Positions 9,572 through 17,545 of a stretch of DNA of 64,000 bases are shown here, piece by piece. A program made the position numbers and the translations under genes. Numbering within the stretch: the first letter of the stretch is position 1; each line of letters starts with the position of its first letter. Origin of the DNA: Candidatus Gastranaerophilales bacterium (lineage in GTDB: Bacteria; Cyanobacteriota; Vampirovibrionia; Gastranaerophilales; Gastranaerophilaceae); assembly GCA_944326465.1 (NCBI GenBank), contig CALVEB010000008.1, positions 19,894 to 83,893 on the forward strand. The letters run 5' to 3'. The notes under the pieces are model-generated. The model did no database searches and had not been told where the DNA came from. It saw only the letters and a program-made list of their open reading frames with translations.

Positions 9572-10937
9572 GTTATACATAAATGACTATTGTAATTTTA
9601 ACACCTTTAGAATGATTTTTCCTATAAAGAAAAATACAAAAAATTGTGCAAATTTAAATTTAATAGTTGGGAAAAATGGCTCAGGTAAAAGTTCTTTATT
9701 AGATGCTCTATTTGAAATTGGAGAATACAATTTAAAGGATAATTTTGCTCAAGTTGATAACACTAGATTTGAATATAAAATAATTAAAGAAAACAAAATA
9801 ATTAGTTCTAATTTAAAAATTAAAGGCAGTGAATTAATGCCAAAAGATGAAAAGAATGATTATTTTTGGGATGCAATCATTCGTTTGCATACAGGACATA
9901 CTGCAAGACAATATAATTCATATCGAAACAATATATATTCATTAACAACAAATACTACAAAGTGGGCCTTACTTGCATATATTACAAGTGGAATATGGCA
10001 TTCATTATATAAATGTACTATTGATGCAGCATTATGGGATAAACTACAAAATATAATATTTGGGGAAAATAACCATATAAAAATACAAATTATTTGGTTA
10101 GATATCAAAAAAGAACATGATTATGACGAAATAGACAATTCTGTAATAAGAGATATTAGAGAACCAGATGGTTATATATATATTGGAAACAAAATAACAA
10201 GATATTTTTGGAATTTAGAAAAACCAATTACTATAGAACCATTCGGGACTAATATTAAACAAAAAAAAATTAATCCATTGCCTATATTAGCAACTTTTTT
10301 AGATAAAATAGATCCTATAAAAATATCCAAAGATTTAAACGGGAAATATATTGATACCGGATTTTTATACAGCAAAGGTGATTCTAATAAATTATATCCA
10401 GATTCATTTTTAAGTGATGGGGAACATGGTTTTTTTACAAGATTTGCACTACTAATGCTTTTAAAAGAAGAAAATTTAAACTATCATAAACATTTTCTAA
10501 TATTATTAGATGAACCAGAAACTCATTTTAATGAAAATTGGAAAACATCGTTTCTAAATCTTGTGTGTAAAATTTTTGAGAATACAAATCATGATATTTT
10601 TATTGCAACGCACTCTGCAATGTTGGTTACAGATGCAAAAGAAGATGAAATTCATCGATTAGAGAATTTACCTTCGGGCATAGTGCACTATCCTGTGCCA
10701 ATAAAAACTTATGGGGCAAATATTATTGATATAGGACGTGCCTTATTTAAAATGGAGTCTGATGTTGGAGAACGGGTTAAAAGTGATATTCAGCAGGCAA
10801 TGGATAATAATGATAAAGAAAAATTAGAAGAATTAATCAGAGAAGTAGGCCCAGGAGAATGGCGTTGGAAAATAAGAAGTAAATTAAATCAATTAGAAAA
10901 AGCTGATATGTGCTGTAATTTTAAAACAAAAGGTTAA
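9561..10937 (+). CDS. AAA ATPase of an ATPase/HNH pair (PtuA-like)
   Basis: 458-aa SMC/ABC-like AAA ATPase. Walker A G-K-N-G-S-G-K-S lies at ~37-44, an ABC-signature-like L-S-D-G-E-H-G-F at ~285, Walker B L-I-L-L-D-E-P-E-T-H at ~315, and the switch histidine in A-T-H-S-A-M-L near 350. These mark the AAA_21/OLD-like group that includes PtuA of Septu and the ATPases of retron-Ec78-type systems. I chose the ATG at 9561 because GAGGA sits 8 bp upstream; a TTG at 9546 would add five residues. The gene overlaps the HsdM-like gene by 11 bp and is followed after 10 bp by an HNH nuclease. Such ATPases typically gate the partner nuclease. Confidence 0.85.
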   Translation: MFDELYINDYCNFNTFRMIFPIKKNTKNCANLNLIVGKNGSGKSSLLDALFEIGEYNLKDNFAQVDNTRFEYKIIKENKIISSNLKIKGSELMPKDEKNDYFWDAIIRLHTGHTARQYNSYRNNIYSLTTNTTKWALLAYITSGIWHSLYKCTIDAALWDKLQNIIFGENNHIKIQIIWLDIKKEHDYDEIDNSVIRDIREPDGYIYIGNKITRYFWNLEKPITIEPFGTNIKQKKINPLPILATFLDKIDPIKISKDLNGKYIDTGFLYSKGDSNKLYPDSFLSDGEHGFFTRFALLMLLKEENLNYHKHFLILLDEPETHFNENWKTSFLNLVCKIFENTNHDIFIATHSAMLVTDAKEDEIHRLENLPSGIVHYPVPIKTYGANIIDIGRALFKMESDVGERVKSDIQQAMDNNDKEKLEELIREVGPGEWRWKIRSKLNQLEKADMCCNFKTKG

Positions 10938-10947
10938 TAGTTGGAAA

Positions 10948-11823
10948 ATGAAAAATAAAAATCTTTTTAAAAAAATTTTAGAACAAAGATTTTTTAAAAT
11001 TCTAGGAACCAGTATCCTAAAAAGCGACTATGAGCAATTTTTATGGACAGTAAAAGATATTTCAGAAGATTTAAAAACAAACATAATCAATAAATTTGAT
11101 ACAATGACTTGTAATAGTTCTGAATTTAGAAGTAAATTTGGGCATTTGTCTTTTAAACAAGCATTTATAAAAGATTATTTTAATGGTACAACTCCAAGAT
11201 GTTGTTTTTGTGGAAAACTTTTAGAAGAAGCACACAATAAATATAATGAAACATATATTATTGCAGATATTGAACATGTTTTTCCTAAAAGTAAATTTCC
11301 TCAATTTACTTTACACATAGATAATTGGGTACCTTGTTGCAAAGAGTGTAATGAAATAATCAAAAAAGATGAATTTTTTCCTTCAGACCCAATACAAAAT
11401 TTTAACACTGTATTAGAAGATTTACACACAGATATTGATAATATGCATCCGCTTGAATTATGGAAATTATATACCATAAATTATGATGAAAACTTAAACA
11501 TTAAAATTAATAAAAATTGTAGCGAAGCTACAACAGAATTTTTAAGTTTTTATGGAATTGAATCTCGAATTAAAATAATGGCAGCACGTTGTTATGATAT
11601 TTTACTCAATATAATTCGGCATTCAAATATTCGTTCTCCTGAATCTTTAGAACGATTGCTTGAAAATATGGCTTCAAGTAACTGGCATGAGATTAATGAT
11701 GGCTATTCTTTAAATAATAGTCCACAAATCTGGCAAGAATTTATTGAAAATATTTTGTATGATGAATGTAAACTTATGGCTCTTTGGGACGAAGTAAAAT
11801 CTATGAATATGAGCATTTTTTAA
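10948..11823 (+). CDS. HNH endonuclease (PtuB-like)
   Basis: 291-aa predicted nuclease. Residues ~85-140 form a zinc-bound HNH fold: C-C-F-C-G-K (~85-90), the catalytic region I-E-H-V-F-P-K (H110), D-N-W-V-P-C-C-K-E-C-N (~125-135). The H-V-F-P-K-S-K-F-P spacing resembles PtuB-type HNH proteins. Helical N- and C-terminal parts have no recognised motif and probably contact the ATPase. It is the last intact gene of the operon, 10 bp after the ATPase, with a weak ribosome-binding site (TTGGAAA). Function as the toxic effector of an ATPase/HNH pair is inferred from family and position. Confidence 0.85.
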   Translation: MKNKNLFKKILEQRFFKILGTSILKSDYEQFLWTVKDISEDLKTNIINKFDTMTCNSSEFRSKFGHLSFKQAFIKDYFNGTTPRCCFCGKLLEEAHNKYNETYIIADIEHVFPKSKFPQFTLHIDNWVPCCKECNEIIKKDEFFPSDPIQNFNTVLEDLHTDIDNMHPLELWKLYTINYDENLNIKINKNCSEATTEFLSFYGIESRIKIMAARCYDILLNIIRHSNIRSPESLERLLENMASSNWHEINDGYSLNNSPQIWQEFIENILYDECKLMALWDEVKSMNMSIF

Positions 11824-11824
11824 T

Positions 11825-11956
11825 ATGAAGGGAAAAAACGAAAAACAAATTGTAGGAATATGTAAATTCTGTGGACAGGAAAAGAAATTAATTAAAGCAC
11901 ACATAATTCTAAGGCATTTTTACCTTAATTATAAAAATGAAACAATGCTGCAATAA
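11825..11956 (+). pseudogene. truncated zinc-finger/HNH-like gene
   Basis: A 43-codon frame starts 1 bp after the HNH gene stop. It encodes I-C-K-F-C-G-Q-E-K-K-L-I-K-A-H-I-I, the N-terminus of a recognisable 'CxxCG..LIKAHII' HNH-associated family whose members are several hundred residues long. It then stops. Further recognisable bits appear in other frames up to about 12190 (K-Y-K-P-G-Q-Y, then E-D-I, then a continuous stretch from 12084). So the gene has at least two frameshifts and no intact C-terminus: a decayed additional nuclease of the same operon. Confidence 0.6.
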
Positions 11957-12250
11957 ATTCAAAAGCAGAAGATTTCTCAAATATAAACCTGGACAATATG
12001 AAGATATCGCTTAAAAAATACTAAAAGTTGAAATTGAAAAAGATAACTTATTTAAAATATTAATATTCAAATTCCCTCGAAATATGGACAATAATTCTAT
12101 AGCTCATTTATCAAAAATAAAACTCAAGCACGAAGCATATTGTTTATGCATGGCAGGATATTATATTTATATTTTTATTAATGAAAAAAAATATTCCTTT
12201 CGATGTTATCAAATACTACGGAGAAATTTTTTTAAGAAAAGAAAATTTAT

Positions 12251-12672
12251 ATTTAAGATACTTTCTACTGCATGACCAAAAGGCGTATGCCCTAAATCAT
12301 GACCAAGAGAAATTGCTTCGATTAAGTTTTGATTGAGTCCTAAAGATGAAGCTACCGAACGTGATATCTGAGTAATTTCTAAAGTATGAGATAATCGATT
12401 CGTATAATGATCTCCTTGGTTTGTCATGTACACTTGCGTTTTTTCCATTAATCTTTTAAACGCGAGTGAATAATAATAATCCTATCTTTGTCTCTTTCAA
12501 ATTCGGTTCTTCTAGTACATGGTTTATAGTTTTCCATGTACAATCTAGTTGCATTGTTTGATTTTATTGCGTATTTGGCTAATGTATTTTCTTCGATTTT
12601 TTCTATATTTTCACGAATTCTATTTATAGTTTTCTTTTGCATATAATTCTCATAATACTCACCATATAACAA
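12251..12672 (-). pseudogene. dgt: dGTP triphosphohydrolase remnant (frameshifted and truncated)
   Basis: Two minus-strand frames join into a dGTPase N-terminus. 12448-12672 ends in [17 protein letters not shown]. 12251-12448 continues [11 protein letters not shown], then [13 protein letters not shown] and the HD metal motif [13 protein letters not shown]. The frame breaks at the H-S-R/F-K-R-L junction near 12450, and similarity stops abruptly near 12251, where the C-terminal two-thirds are missing. Intact family members are ~330-500 aa. Dgt hydrolyses dGTP to deoxyguanosine and triphosphate; some homologues block phage by depleting dNTPs. Here it is clearly non-functional. Confidence 0.85.
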
Positions 12673-13044
12673 TAAAAGTAAGCCATGCGCGATATTATGT
12701 TAAGGATTATTAATTTTTGAGTTTGATATATTAAATTAATACTTTTTAATAAAAGATTACACAAACATTTGCAGGAGTTATTCTATACCTAAAATTTCAC
12801 GCTCGATTTGGCGGATGAAGTCTGGAGAAAGTTCTGTTTTTATTTGCGGAGTTTTATTTCTATTCAAAAATGGTTTTATTTAAAAAATGATTTAATCCAA
12901 AAATATAAATATCCTAAATTTCTATTAAATTTTATAAGTTTCAAGATTAGAACTTCTAATGGAGAATTTATAGTAGCTAAATTAGATAAAAAATTACAAA
13001 AAGCGATTATTGAAGATATAAAATAAAGTATTGTTCAATCTAAT
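12673..13044. other. gene debris between the dgt remnant and repeat copy 2
   Basis: No intact gene. On the minus strand, 12778-12837 reads as a C-terminus: E-L-S-P-D-F-I-R-Q-I-E-R-E-I-L-G-I-E then stop, with no start. On the plus strand an open frame ending at 13026 (I-Q-K-W-F-Y-L-K ... K-A-I-I-E-D-I-K) has protein-like content in its last 55 codons but no ribosome-binding site. It may be the 3' end of a lost gene. Both are best read as fragments left by deletions. Confidence 0.4.
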
Positions 13045-13125
13045 AGATAATTTGGGGTACCTCGGGTTGTGAGTAAAAAATTGCACTTTTCTGCACTAGG
13101 CTAAAATAGGCCTTGTGAGTGTAAT
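13045..13125. repeat. ~80-bp direct repeat, copy 2
   Basis: Second copy of the element at 1103-1183, same orientation, with about ten differences in the left half and none in the right 35 bp. The hairpin CACTAGGC / GCCTTGTG is conserved. The copies lie ~11.9 kb apart and enclose the whole restriction-modification operon. Confidence 0.75.
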
Positions 13126-13227
13126 AGACCCTGTGAAACAAATTCAGGATGGCAGAATTTTTATATTTTCCCTGTCTCAATATCCCGGAAATTCGTCCTC
13201 TGCCGGCTCGCGCTTCGTCCGCAAATC

Positions 13228-13307
13228 CGCTCGAACCAAAATAGTGTTTCTCGCCCTACTACAGAGATTAAAAAAGACAGGTACAAGACCTGTCTTCTTT
13301 AATCTGG
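13228..13307. repeat. 80-bp direct repeat with terminator hairpin, copy A
   Basis: From CGCTCGAACC to AATCTGG; repeated 185 bp downstream (13413-13492) with only two differences. It holds a long stem (13266-13304, arms GATTAAAAAAGACAGGT and its complement with one mismatch, ACAAG loop), U-rich in both orientations and thus terminator-like. On the minus strand the stem lies directly after the tRNA-Ile 3'-end copy at 13305-13320, so it is probably the original tRNA-Ile terminator. Confidence 0.8.
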
Positions 13308-13320
13308 GCCGCAGTGGACT
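13305..13320. other. candidate left attachment site (tRNA-Ile 3'-end copy)
   Basis: TGGGCCGCAGTGGACT is identical to 26180-26195, which is the T-loop 3' half through the discriminator base of the tRNA-Ile(GAU) gene. This is the segment commonly used as an integration core. The copy lies at the far end of a ~12.9-kb block on the 3' side of that tRNA, as expected for attL. A 16-bp chance match in this window is very unlikely. Confidence 0.65.
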
Positions 13321-13354
13321 GTCTTGCTCACTCGCGTTTAACGGCAATTTCGCA

Positions 13355-13389
13355 TTTTGTTTTCAGTGATTTCATCACTTCAAACAAAA
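13355..13389. repeat. imperfect inverted repeat (13 of 15 paired positions)
   Basis: Arms TTTTGTTTTCAGTGA and TCACTTCAAACAAAA around a TTTCA centre. It lies 35 bp inside the candidate left attachment site. Imperfect palindromes of this size are typical of serine-recombinase binding sites, but it could also be a hairpin terminator. Function inferred from position only. Confidence 0.4.
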
Positions 13390-13412
13390 CTGCTCCAGCC
13401 TCAGCTCGTTCG

Positions 13413-13492
13413 CGCTCGAACCAAAATAGTGCTTCTCGCCCTACTACAGAGATTAAAAAAGACAGGTACAAGACCTGTCTTTTTTAATCTGG
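13413..13492. repeat. 80-bp direct repeat with terminator hairpin, copy B
   Basis: Copy of 13228-13307 including the terminator-like stem (13451-13489), here with a perfect A/T run. After AATCTGG the sequence diverges from copy A: there is no tRNA 3' end here. This suggests a duplicated tRNA flank, or a second integration or excision event. Confidence 0.8.
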
Positions 13493-13681
13493 ACGTTGAC
13501 GTACGGTTTAACACTCCAAATTCGCCAAATTGCAGCATAGCTTAGGATTTGGACTAGTTGAAAACCTGCAATTTTTCTGACTGATTTTTCTGAACTTCTG
13601 TAGGCAAAAAACTGCAAAACTGTTGAAAGCTTGAATATGACTGCAAAACAAGTATGTCGCAACAAAATGAAAGGGATTTTT

Positions 13682-13954
13682 ATGGCAAGGCTTAGTTCTA
13701 AAAAATTGAATGAGTTGAAAGAAGTTAATCTGCTGACAAATGACGAGATTTCTAAGTTGACAGGCATACCTCTGTTCACTGTTGAAAATCTTTTTTCTGG
13801 GCGAAATCTTTACCCTACTATGTGGATGCTTGTTGCTCTTATGGAGTTGTTTAGCTGTGATATGAAAGATTTCTTTGAGTATGAGGAAGATGAGTTTAAC
13901 AGCTATGACAGTTTTTCCAGTCAGTTTCCAGAAATTATCACAAATTTATTCTAA
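13682..13954 (+). CDS. small helix-turn-helix protein
   Basis: 90-aa protein starting M-A-R-L-S-S-K. The ATG at 13682 is preceded by AAAGGGA at good spacing; an upstream ATG at 13631 lacks a ribosome-binding site. Residues ~17-50 (L-T-N-D-E-I-S-K-L-T-G-I-P-L-F-T-V-E-N-L-F-S-G) form an XRE-like helix-turn-helix, followed by an acidic C-terminus. It is the first gene inside the candidate mobile element and is probably its regulator; its target is unknown. Confidence 0.7.
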   Translation: MARLSSKKLNELKEVNLLTNDEISKLTGIPLFTVENLFSGRNLYPTMWMLVALMELFSCDMKDFFEYEEDEFNSYDSFSSQFPEIITNLF

Positions 13955-13984
13955 TGCTACAGGCAAATGTATGTGAAATAAATA

Positions 13985-15067
13985 TTATTCATTAATCCAT
14001 TGGACTTCAATATTACCATTCATAGATATTTCATATTTGATATGATGTGTTGCATCTGGACAAGTTGTAATGGATGTACTTTTTAAAGCTATTTTACGAA
14101 CTAAAAACTCAGCATCCCCAAATACTGTTTTTTGACTTTTATCTTTTAATACTCTTATTTGGGTTGAATGTGTCATTATTTTTTCTAAAATTTCTGATTT
14201 AGGAATTCTGGATTTATTATATGGTGATATTATTATCTGGTAATCTTTACCCCAAATATCCCAAATCTCTTTATTATATGCCCCTCCACTTCCATGATGT
14301 GGTGCTTTAAGAAAAACTAAATTGCTTTTTAATAATGGATACCGTTCTTCTTTATATATTTCTTGCCAAGATTCGTTAGTTACATCTCCACCTAATAAAA
14401 TTTTTAAATCACCAAATTCAATGATTAAAGCTACTGAAATTATATTATGAACAGATGATTCTATTGAAAAATTACCAGATAAGCCATTATTTTTACACGC
14501 TTTATACAAACACTCATTATATTTTTTACTATACTCATCAATGTCATTTGCACAAGGTGCAATACAAGTTATAGCTATATTTTCATCAAGCGTATTTAAA
14601 CCATATAGTATTTTCCCTAAACATAGCTGTGCATCTATAGTTTTTATTAATTTTTTATTCTTTAAATCAGAAATTTTTTCAAATAATTTCAAAAGATATC
14701 CCGGTTTAGGTTTAGAAATATAAATATCTGTTGAATTCTTTAAGAATTTTTCATCAATTTGTTCAATAAGCTCTGAGAGACCTTTTAATCTCCCAAAATG
14801 AAACCGTCCTAATAAGTTAATTTGAATTTCATGTGCTTCACAATATGTTAGTAAATCTATTAAATAATGAGTGTGGTCATCATGAGGATGTGTCCATAAC
14901 AAAAATTCAATTGAACTTAATTTGTTTTCTGATACATACAGATTAAACCATTTTAAAAAATCTTTATACCCAAAATCTACAATACCAATCTTACCATTAG
15001 GAAACTTTATAAAAATAGTTTCACCATTGCCATCTCCAAAAACCCTAATCACAAGATTAGATGTCAT
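13985..15067 (-). CDS. metallo-beta-lactamase-fold hydrolase (ComEC-like MBL domain)
   Basis: 360-aa MBL-fold protein. The metal-binding signature H-P-H-D-D-H is at ~60-65 (HxHxDH type), a G-G-D near 235-240 gives the bridging aspartate, and A-P-H-H-G-S supplies a further metal histidine. The order matches the nuclease-like MBL domain at the end of ComEC, but no membrane segments are present, so it is a soluble stand-alone hydrolase, possibly acting on nucleic acid or cyclic nucleotide. I chose the ATG at 15067 because it overlaps the upstream gene's stop by 11 bp; an earlier start would lie deep in that gene. It is the last gene of a three-gene operon (15491, 15057, 13985). Confidence 0.85.
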   Translation of the reverse strand: MTSNLVIRVFGDGNGETIFIKFPNGKIGIVDFGYKDFLKWFNLYVSENKLSSIEFLLWTHPHDDHTHYLIDLLTYCEAHEIQINLLGRFHFGRLKGLSELIEQIDEKFLKNSTDIYISKPKPGYLLKLFEKISDLKNKKLIKTIDAQLCLGKILYGLNTLDENIAITCIAPCANDIDEYSKKYNECLYKACKNNGLSGNFSIESSVHNIISVALIIEFGDLKILLGGDVTNESWQEIYKEERYPLLKSNLVFLKAPHHGSGGAYNKEIWDIWGKDYQIIISPYNKSRIPKSEILEKIMTHSTQIRVLKDKSQKTVFGDAEFLVRKIALKSTSITTCPDATHHIKYEISMNGNIEVQWINE

Positions 15068-15476
15068 AGTTTTCCTCATATAAAGAAATCCTATTAGCAA
15101 ATTTTCTATCTTCAATTTTTTCTAGTAATGTTTCATTGTACTTTTCAAATTCAAAGGTCATATCATACTGTTTAAGTAAGATAAAATCATTTACTTTGAT
15201 ATCAAATTCAAATTTATCAATGTTAAATTGATAAGCTTCCCCGATACCAGAATCGGTATTTTTAAAAACTATAGTTACAATATTATCATTAATTTCAGTA
15301 ATTAAACCTTTAAACTGTTCAACTAAATTCCTTTGTTCAATTATAATATTTTGCCAACCGATTTTTTCCTCTATTTGTTCATTAGTTGCTTTATATAAAT
15401 ATTCATTCATAGGGCTCTCAAACCAATGAGGAACTAAATCTATTTGAGATTGTATTTGTATATAATCTTTTAACAT
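15057..15476 (-). CDS. hypothetical protein of the MBL operon
   Basis: 139-aa soluble protein rich in aromatic and acidic residues. Residues ~55-100 (alternating hydrophobics: N-I-V-T-I-V-F-K, A-Y-Q-F-N-I-D, F-E-F-D-I-K-V) suggest a beta-barrel such as an OB or SH3-like fold. No family recognised. It sits between a TIGR04255-like gene and an MBL hydrolase with short spacing (14 bp) and overlap (11 bp), so it probably works with them. Confidence 0.75.
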   Translation of the reverse strand: MLKDYIQIQSQIDLVPHWFESPMNEYLYKATNEQIEEKIGWQNIIIEQRNLVEQFKGLITEINDNIVTIVFKNTDSGIGEAYQFNIDKFEFDIKVNDFILLKQYDMTFEFEKYNETLLEKIEDRKFANRISLYEENYDI

Positions 15477-15490
15477 AATAAACCTCTATA

Positions 15491-16306
15491 TTATTTATTG
15501 TCAGAGAAAAATTTATCACCTAGCATATGCCTATACAAATTGTAAATAATTGTACTAAAATTATTTAAATCGTCTTCCATATGAATATTCAATTTACTTG
15601 GATTGTCTTTAAAAACTTGAAAATCGTAGATTAATGATTTAGACTTACCATCTGGATTTAAAGAGGAACCATTTCTAATAACTATTTTAGTTCCATCATT
15701 TTCTTGTGAAACAATTTCATTATAAAATCTGACAGGTTCTTCAATATCCAAACCATCATTATTAAGTAAATTAACTTCCTTTATATAATCGTTATTTAAC
15801 TTATTTAATGTATCAGCATCATAATTTACTTTATTAATCTTACGTACAAATAATGCTTTATTTTTAACAAAAATTTCTCGATTATATTCGCCTGCAACAA
15901 AAATCAAACATTCGTATATTTTTTTAAAAGTTTTACTAAAATCTTTAAAATTAGAATAATTTGCATGTGGATTTATGCATTGAAAATCTAACATTTCGTT
16001 GTTTAGTATTAGTTGAAATTTTCCATCTTCATCATAATATATATAATTTACAGAATTCTTTTCTTCTATTGAAACTTTATTCTTATTAAGACCTTCATTA
16101 CTAATCTGTAACTTATGCTCTCGCATTGGACTTATTGTTCGTTCAGGAAATTCTGCGAAAATTTTATTATAAAAAGCCTGCTCAATACTATTTACGTTTG
16201 GATAAACAAAATTCAATGCAATACCAACAAAATCTAGTGTATTAGTAGTATGTTGTTTTATATCCTCAATATTGTATTTTTTTAAAATTTCATATTTTAT
16301 CGTCAT
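15491..16306 (-). CDS. TIGR04255-like protein
   Basis: 271-aa soluble protein. A strand near the N-terminus (F-V-G-I-A-L-N-F-V-Y-P), a central beta-rich part and a C-terminal segment (Y-D-F-Q-V-F-K-D ... I-Y-N-L-Y-R-H-M-L-G-D-K-F) recall TIGR04255, a sporadically distributed family often seen in mobile and defence regions. The assignment is by eye and moderate. It is the promoter-proximal gene of the three-gene operon with the MBL hydrolase. Function of the family is unknown to me. Confidence 0.6.
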   Translation of the reverse strand: MTIKYEILKKYNIEDIKQHTTNTLDFVGIALNFVYPNVNSIEQAFYNKIFAEFPERTISPMREHKLQISNEGLNKNKVSIEEKNSVNYIYYDEDGKFQLILNNEMLDFQCINPHANYSNFKDFSKTFKKIYECLIFVAGEYNREIFVKNKALFVRKINKVNYDADTLNKLNNDYIKEVNLLNNDGLDIEEPVRFYNEIVSQENDGTKIVIRNGSSLNPDGKSKSLIYDFQVFKDNPSKLNIHMEDDLNNFSTIIYNLYRHMLGDKFFSDNK

Positions 16307-16446
16307 CTTAAGCCCTTACTAAAAGATAATAACACCTCAAAATAAAAAATCCAATATTCATTTTAGTTATTTAAAAAAAATTTGTCTAAATATTTACATT
16401 TCTAAAAAATTAGCACTATATAGAACAGATTGACAGGAGATTTTTT

Positions 16447-16968
16447 ATGTATTGCTTTCCTGATTTAGATGAACAAACAAGATTGATTATGATTAGCGAG
16501 CTTGAATTTGACATCCGTACAGGTTTATTTTATGAGCCGTTATCTATGACAACATCAGGCATGATTAGTTACAAAAGATTGCTAAAAGAGTGCTTTGAAA
16601 AAGGTACTCCTGAAACTTTGCAACAAAAGCTTACTTCTTCTTTCTTTAGAGAAACAAACCGCAACGGTCGCAAAATTCCGTCTAACATTCGTGAAATGGT
16701 TAGCTTTAGTGACTTTAATCGTTACTATGTTCGTGCCCTACTATTGCGTGCATTTAGTGAGGGCAAAAAACTTTGCGTTTATCGTGCAAAACAAGTTATG
16801 AATGAACGCAAAGAATCCAAATTATCGGTTAACAAAGTCTATTTTGACAAAAGACAAATCGGAGAAATGCTTGAATTGTTTAGAGATTACCGAAGACTTT
16901 TCAGCTCACAACATGAACTTTTGCAGCCAAATTCAGGACTTAGTCTTAGATTGGTTGATACATTCTAA
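16447..16968 (+). CDS. hypothetical protein of the element
   Basis: 173-aa basic protein, mostly helical, with many Arg, Lys and Leu residues (R-R-L-F-S-S-Q-H, R-A-L-L-L-R-A-F-S-E-G-K-K-L). An ACAGGAGA ribosome-binding site precedes the ATG. I do not recognise the family. A DNA- or RNA-binding role would fit the composition, but nothing proves it. It stands alone between two minus-strand operons inside the candidate mobile element. Confidence 0.75.
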   Translation: MYCFPDLDEQTRLIMISELEFDIRTGLFYEPLSMTTSGMISYKRLLKECFEKGTPETLQQKLTSSFFRETNRNGRKIPSNIREMVSFSDFNRYYVRALLLRAFSEGKKLCVYRAKQVMNERKESKLSVNKVYFDKRQIGEMLELFRDYRRLFSSQHELLQPNSGLSLRLVDTF

Positions 16969-16987
16969 AATAGGAATTATGGTCTTT

Positions 16988-17545
16988 CTATTTTTTGTTA
17001 ATTGAAAACATTTCTCTGTATGTTTCTAATATTTTTCCAATAGAATTTTGCAAACTTTTTGCTAGATATATTAGTTCCTCAAGATCTTGTTTATTAAGTC
17101 GCAAAATTCCATTTTGAGAAAGTGAACTTGTTTTTTGAAAAAATCCTTTAACAGAATCTAGAATAGGTTCTTTTAACTTAAGTAATTCACTATCAGCAAT
17201 AAGCCATAGACTAGCTTCGTTTAACCTAATTTCATTCCAAGCTTTTTGTAATTGTTCCTCTACTGCATTTATATCATCAACATTGGTATACTCAAGGTAT
17301 TCGTAGTGATATAGCAAAACTGCAACTAAGTTTATTACAATATTGCGAAATTCATATAGTTTTCTGAAATGGTTTTCAAAGATATCTAACCTTTTTGAAA
17401 ACAAAAAAGTAACTTTTTTGTTTTCAATTTCTAACTTTTTATTTAGAATTGGAGAGATTATTGATATAATAAGTGCAATCCATGCCGGAGTTGTTTTAAA
17501 AATTTCAATAATGACATCTTTGTATTCATGAAGTATATTCATCAT
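16988..17545 (-). CDS. membrane-anchored hypothetical protein
   Basis: 185-aa protein with one hydrophobic segment near the N-terminus (~18-35, T-P-A-W-I-A-L-I-I-S-I-I-S-P-I-L), then a long charged helical domain predicted in the cytoplasm. Architecture: small membrane anchor plus helical sensor or effector. No family recognised. Its start overlaps the 3' end of the 263-aa gene by 20 bp (tandem ATGs), so the two are translationally coupled. Paired soluble/TM genes in mobile elements are often toxin-antitoxin or abortive-infection systems, but I have no direct evidence for that here. Confidence 0.7.
   Translation of the reverse strand: MMNILHEYKDVIIEIFKTTPAWIALIISIISPILNKKLEIENKKVTFLFSKRLDIFENHFRKLYEFRNIVINLVAVLLYHYEYLEYTNVDDINAVEEQLQKAWNEIRLNEASLWLIADSELLKLKEPILDSVKGFFQKTSSLSQNGILRLNKQDLEELIYLAKSLQNSIGKILETYREMFSINKK

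Noticed and set aside
13228..13492. Insertion-sequence ends
   Set aside because: The direct repeats have no transposase between them and no short inverted termini with a target duplication.
13115..13545. Two plus-strand open frames through the 80-bp repeats
   Set aside because: They read through terminator hairpins and a tRNA fragment, so they are not coding.
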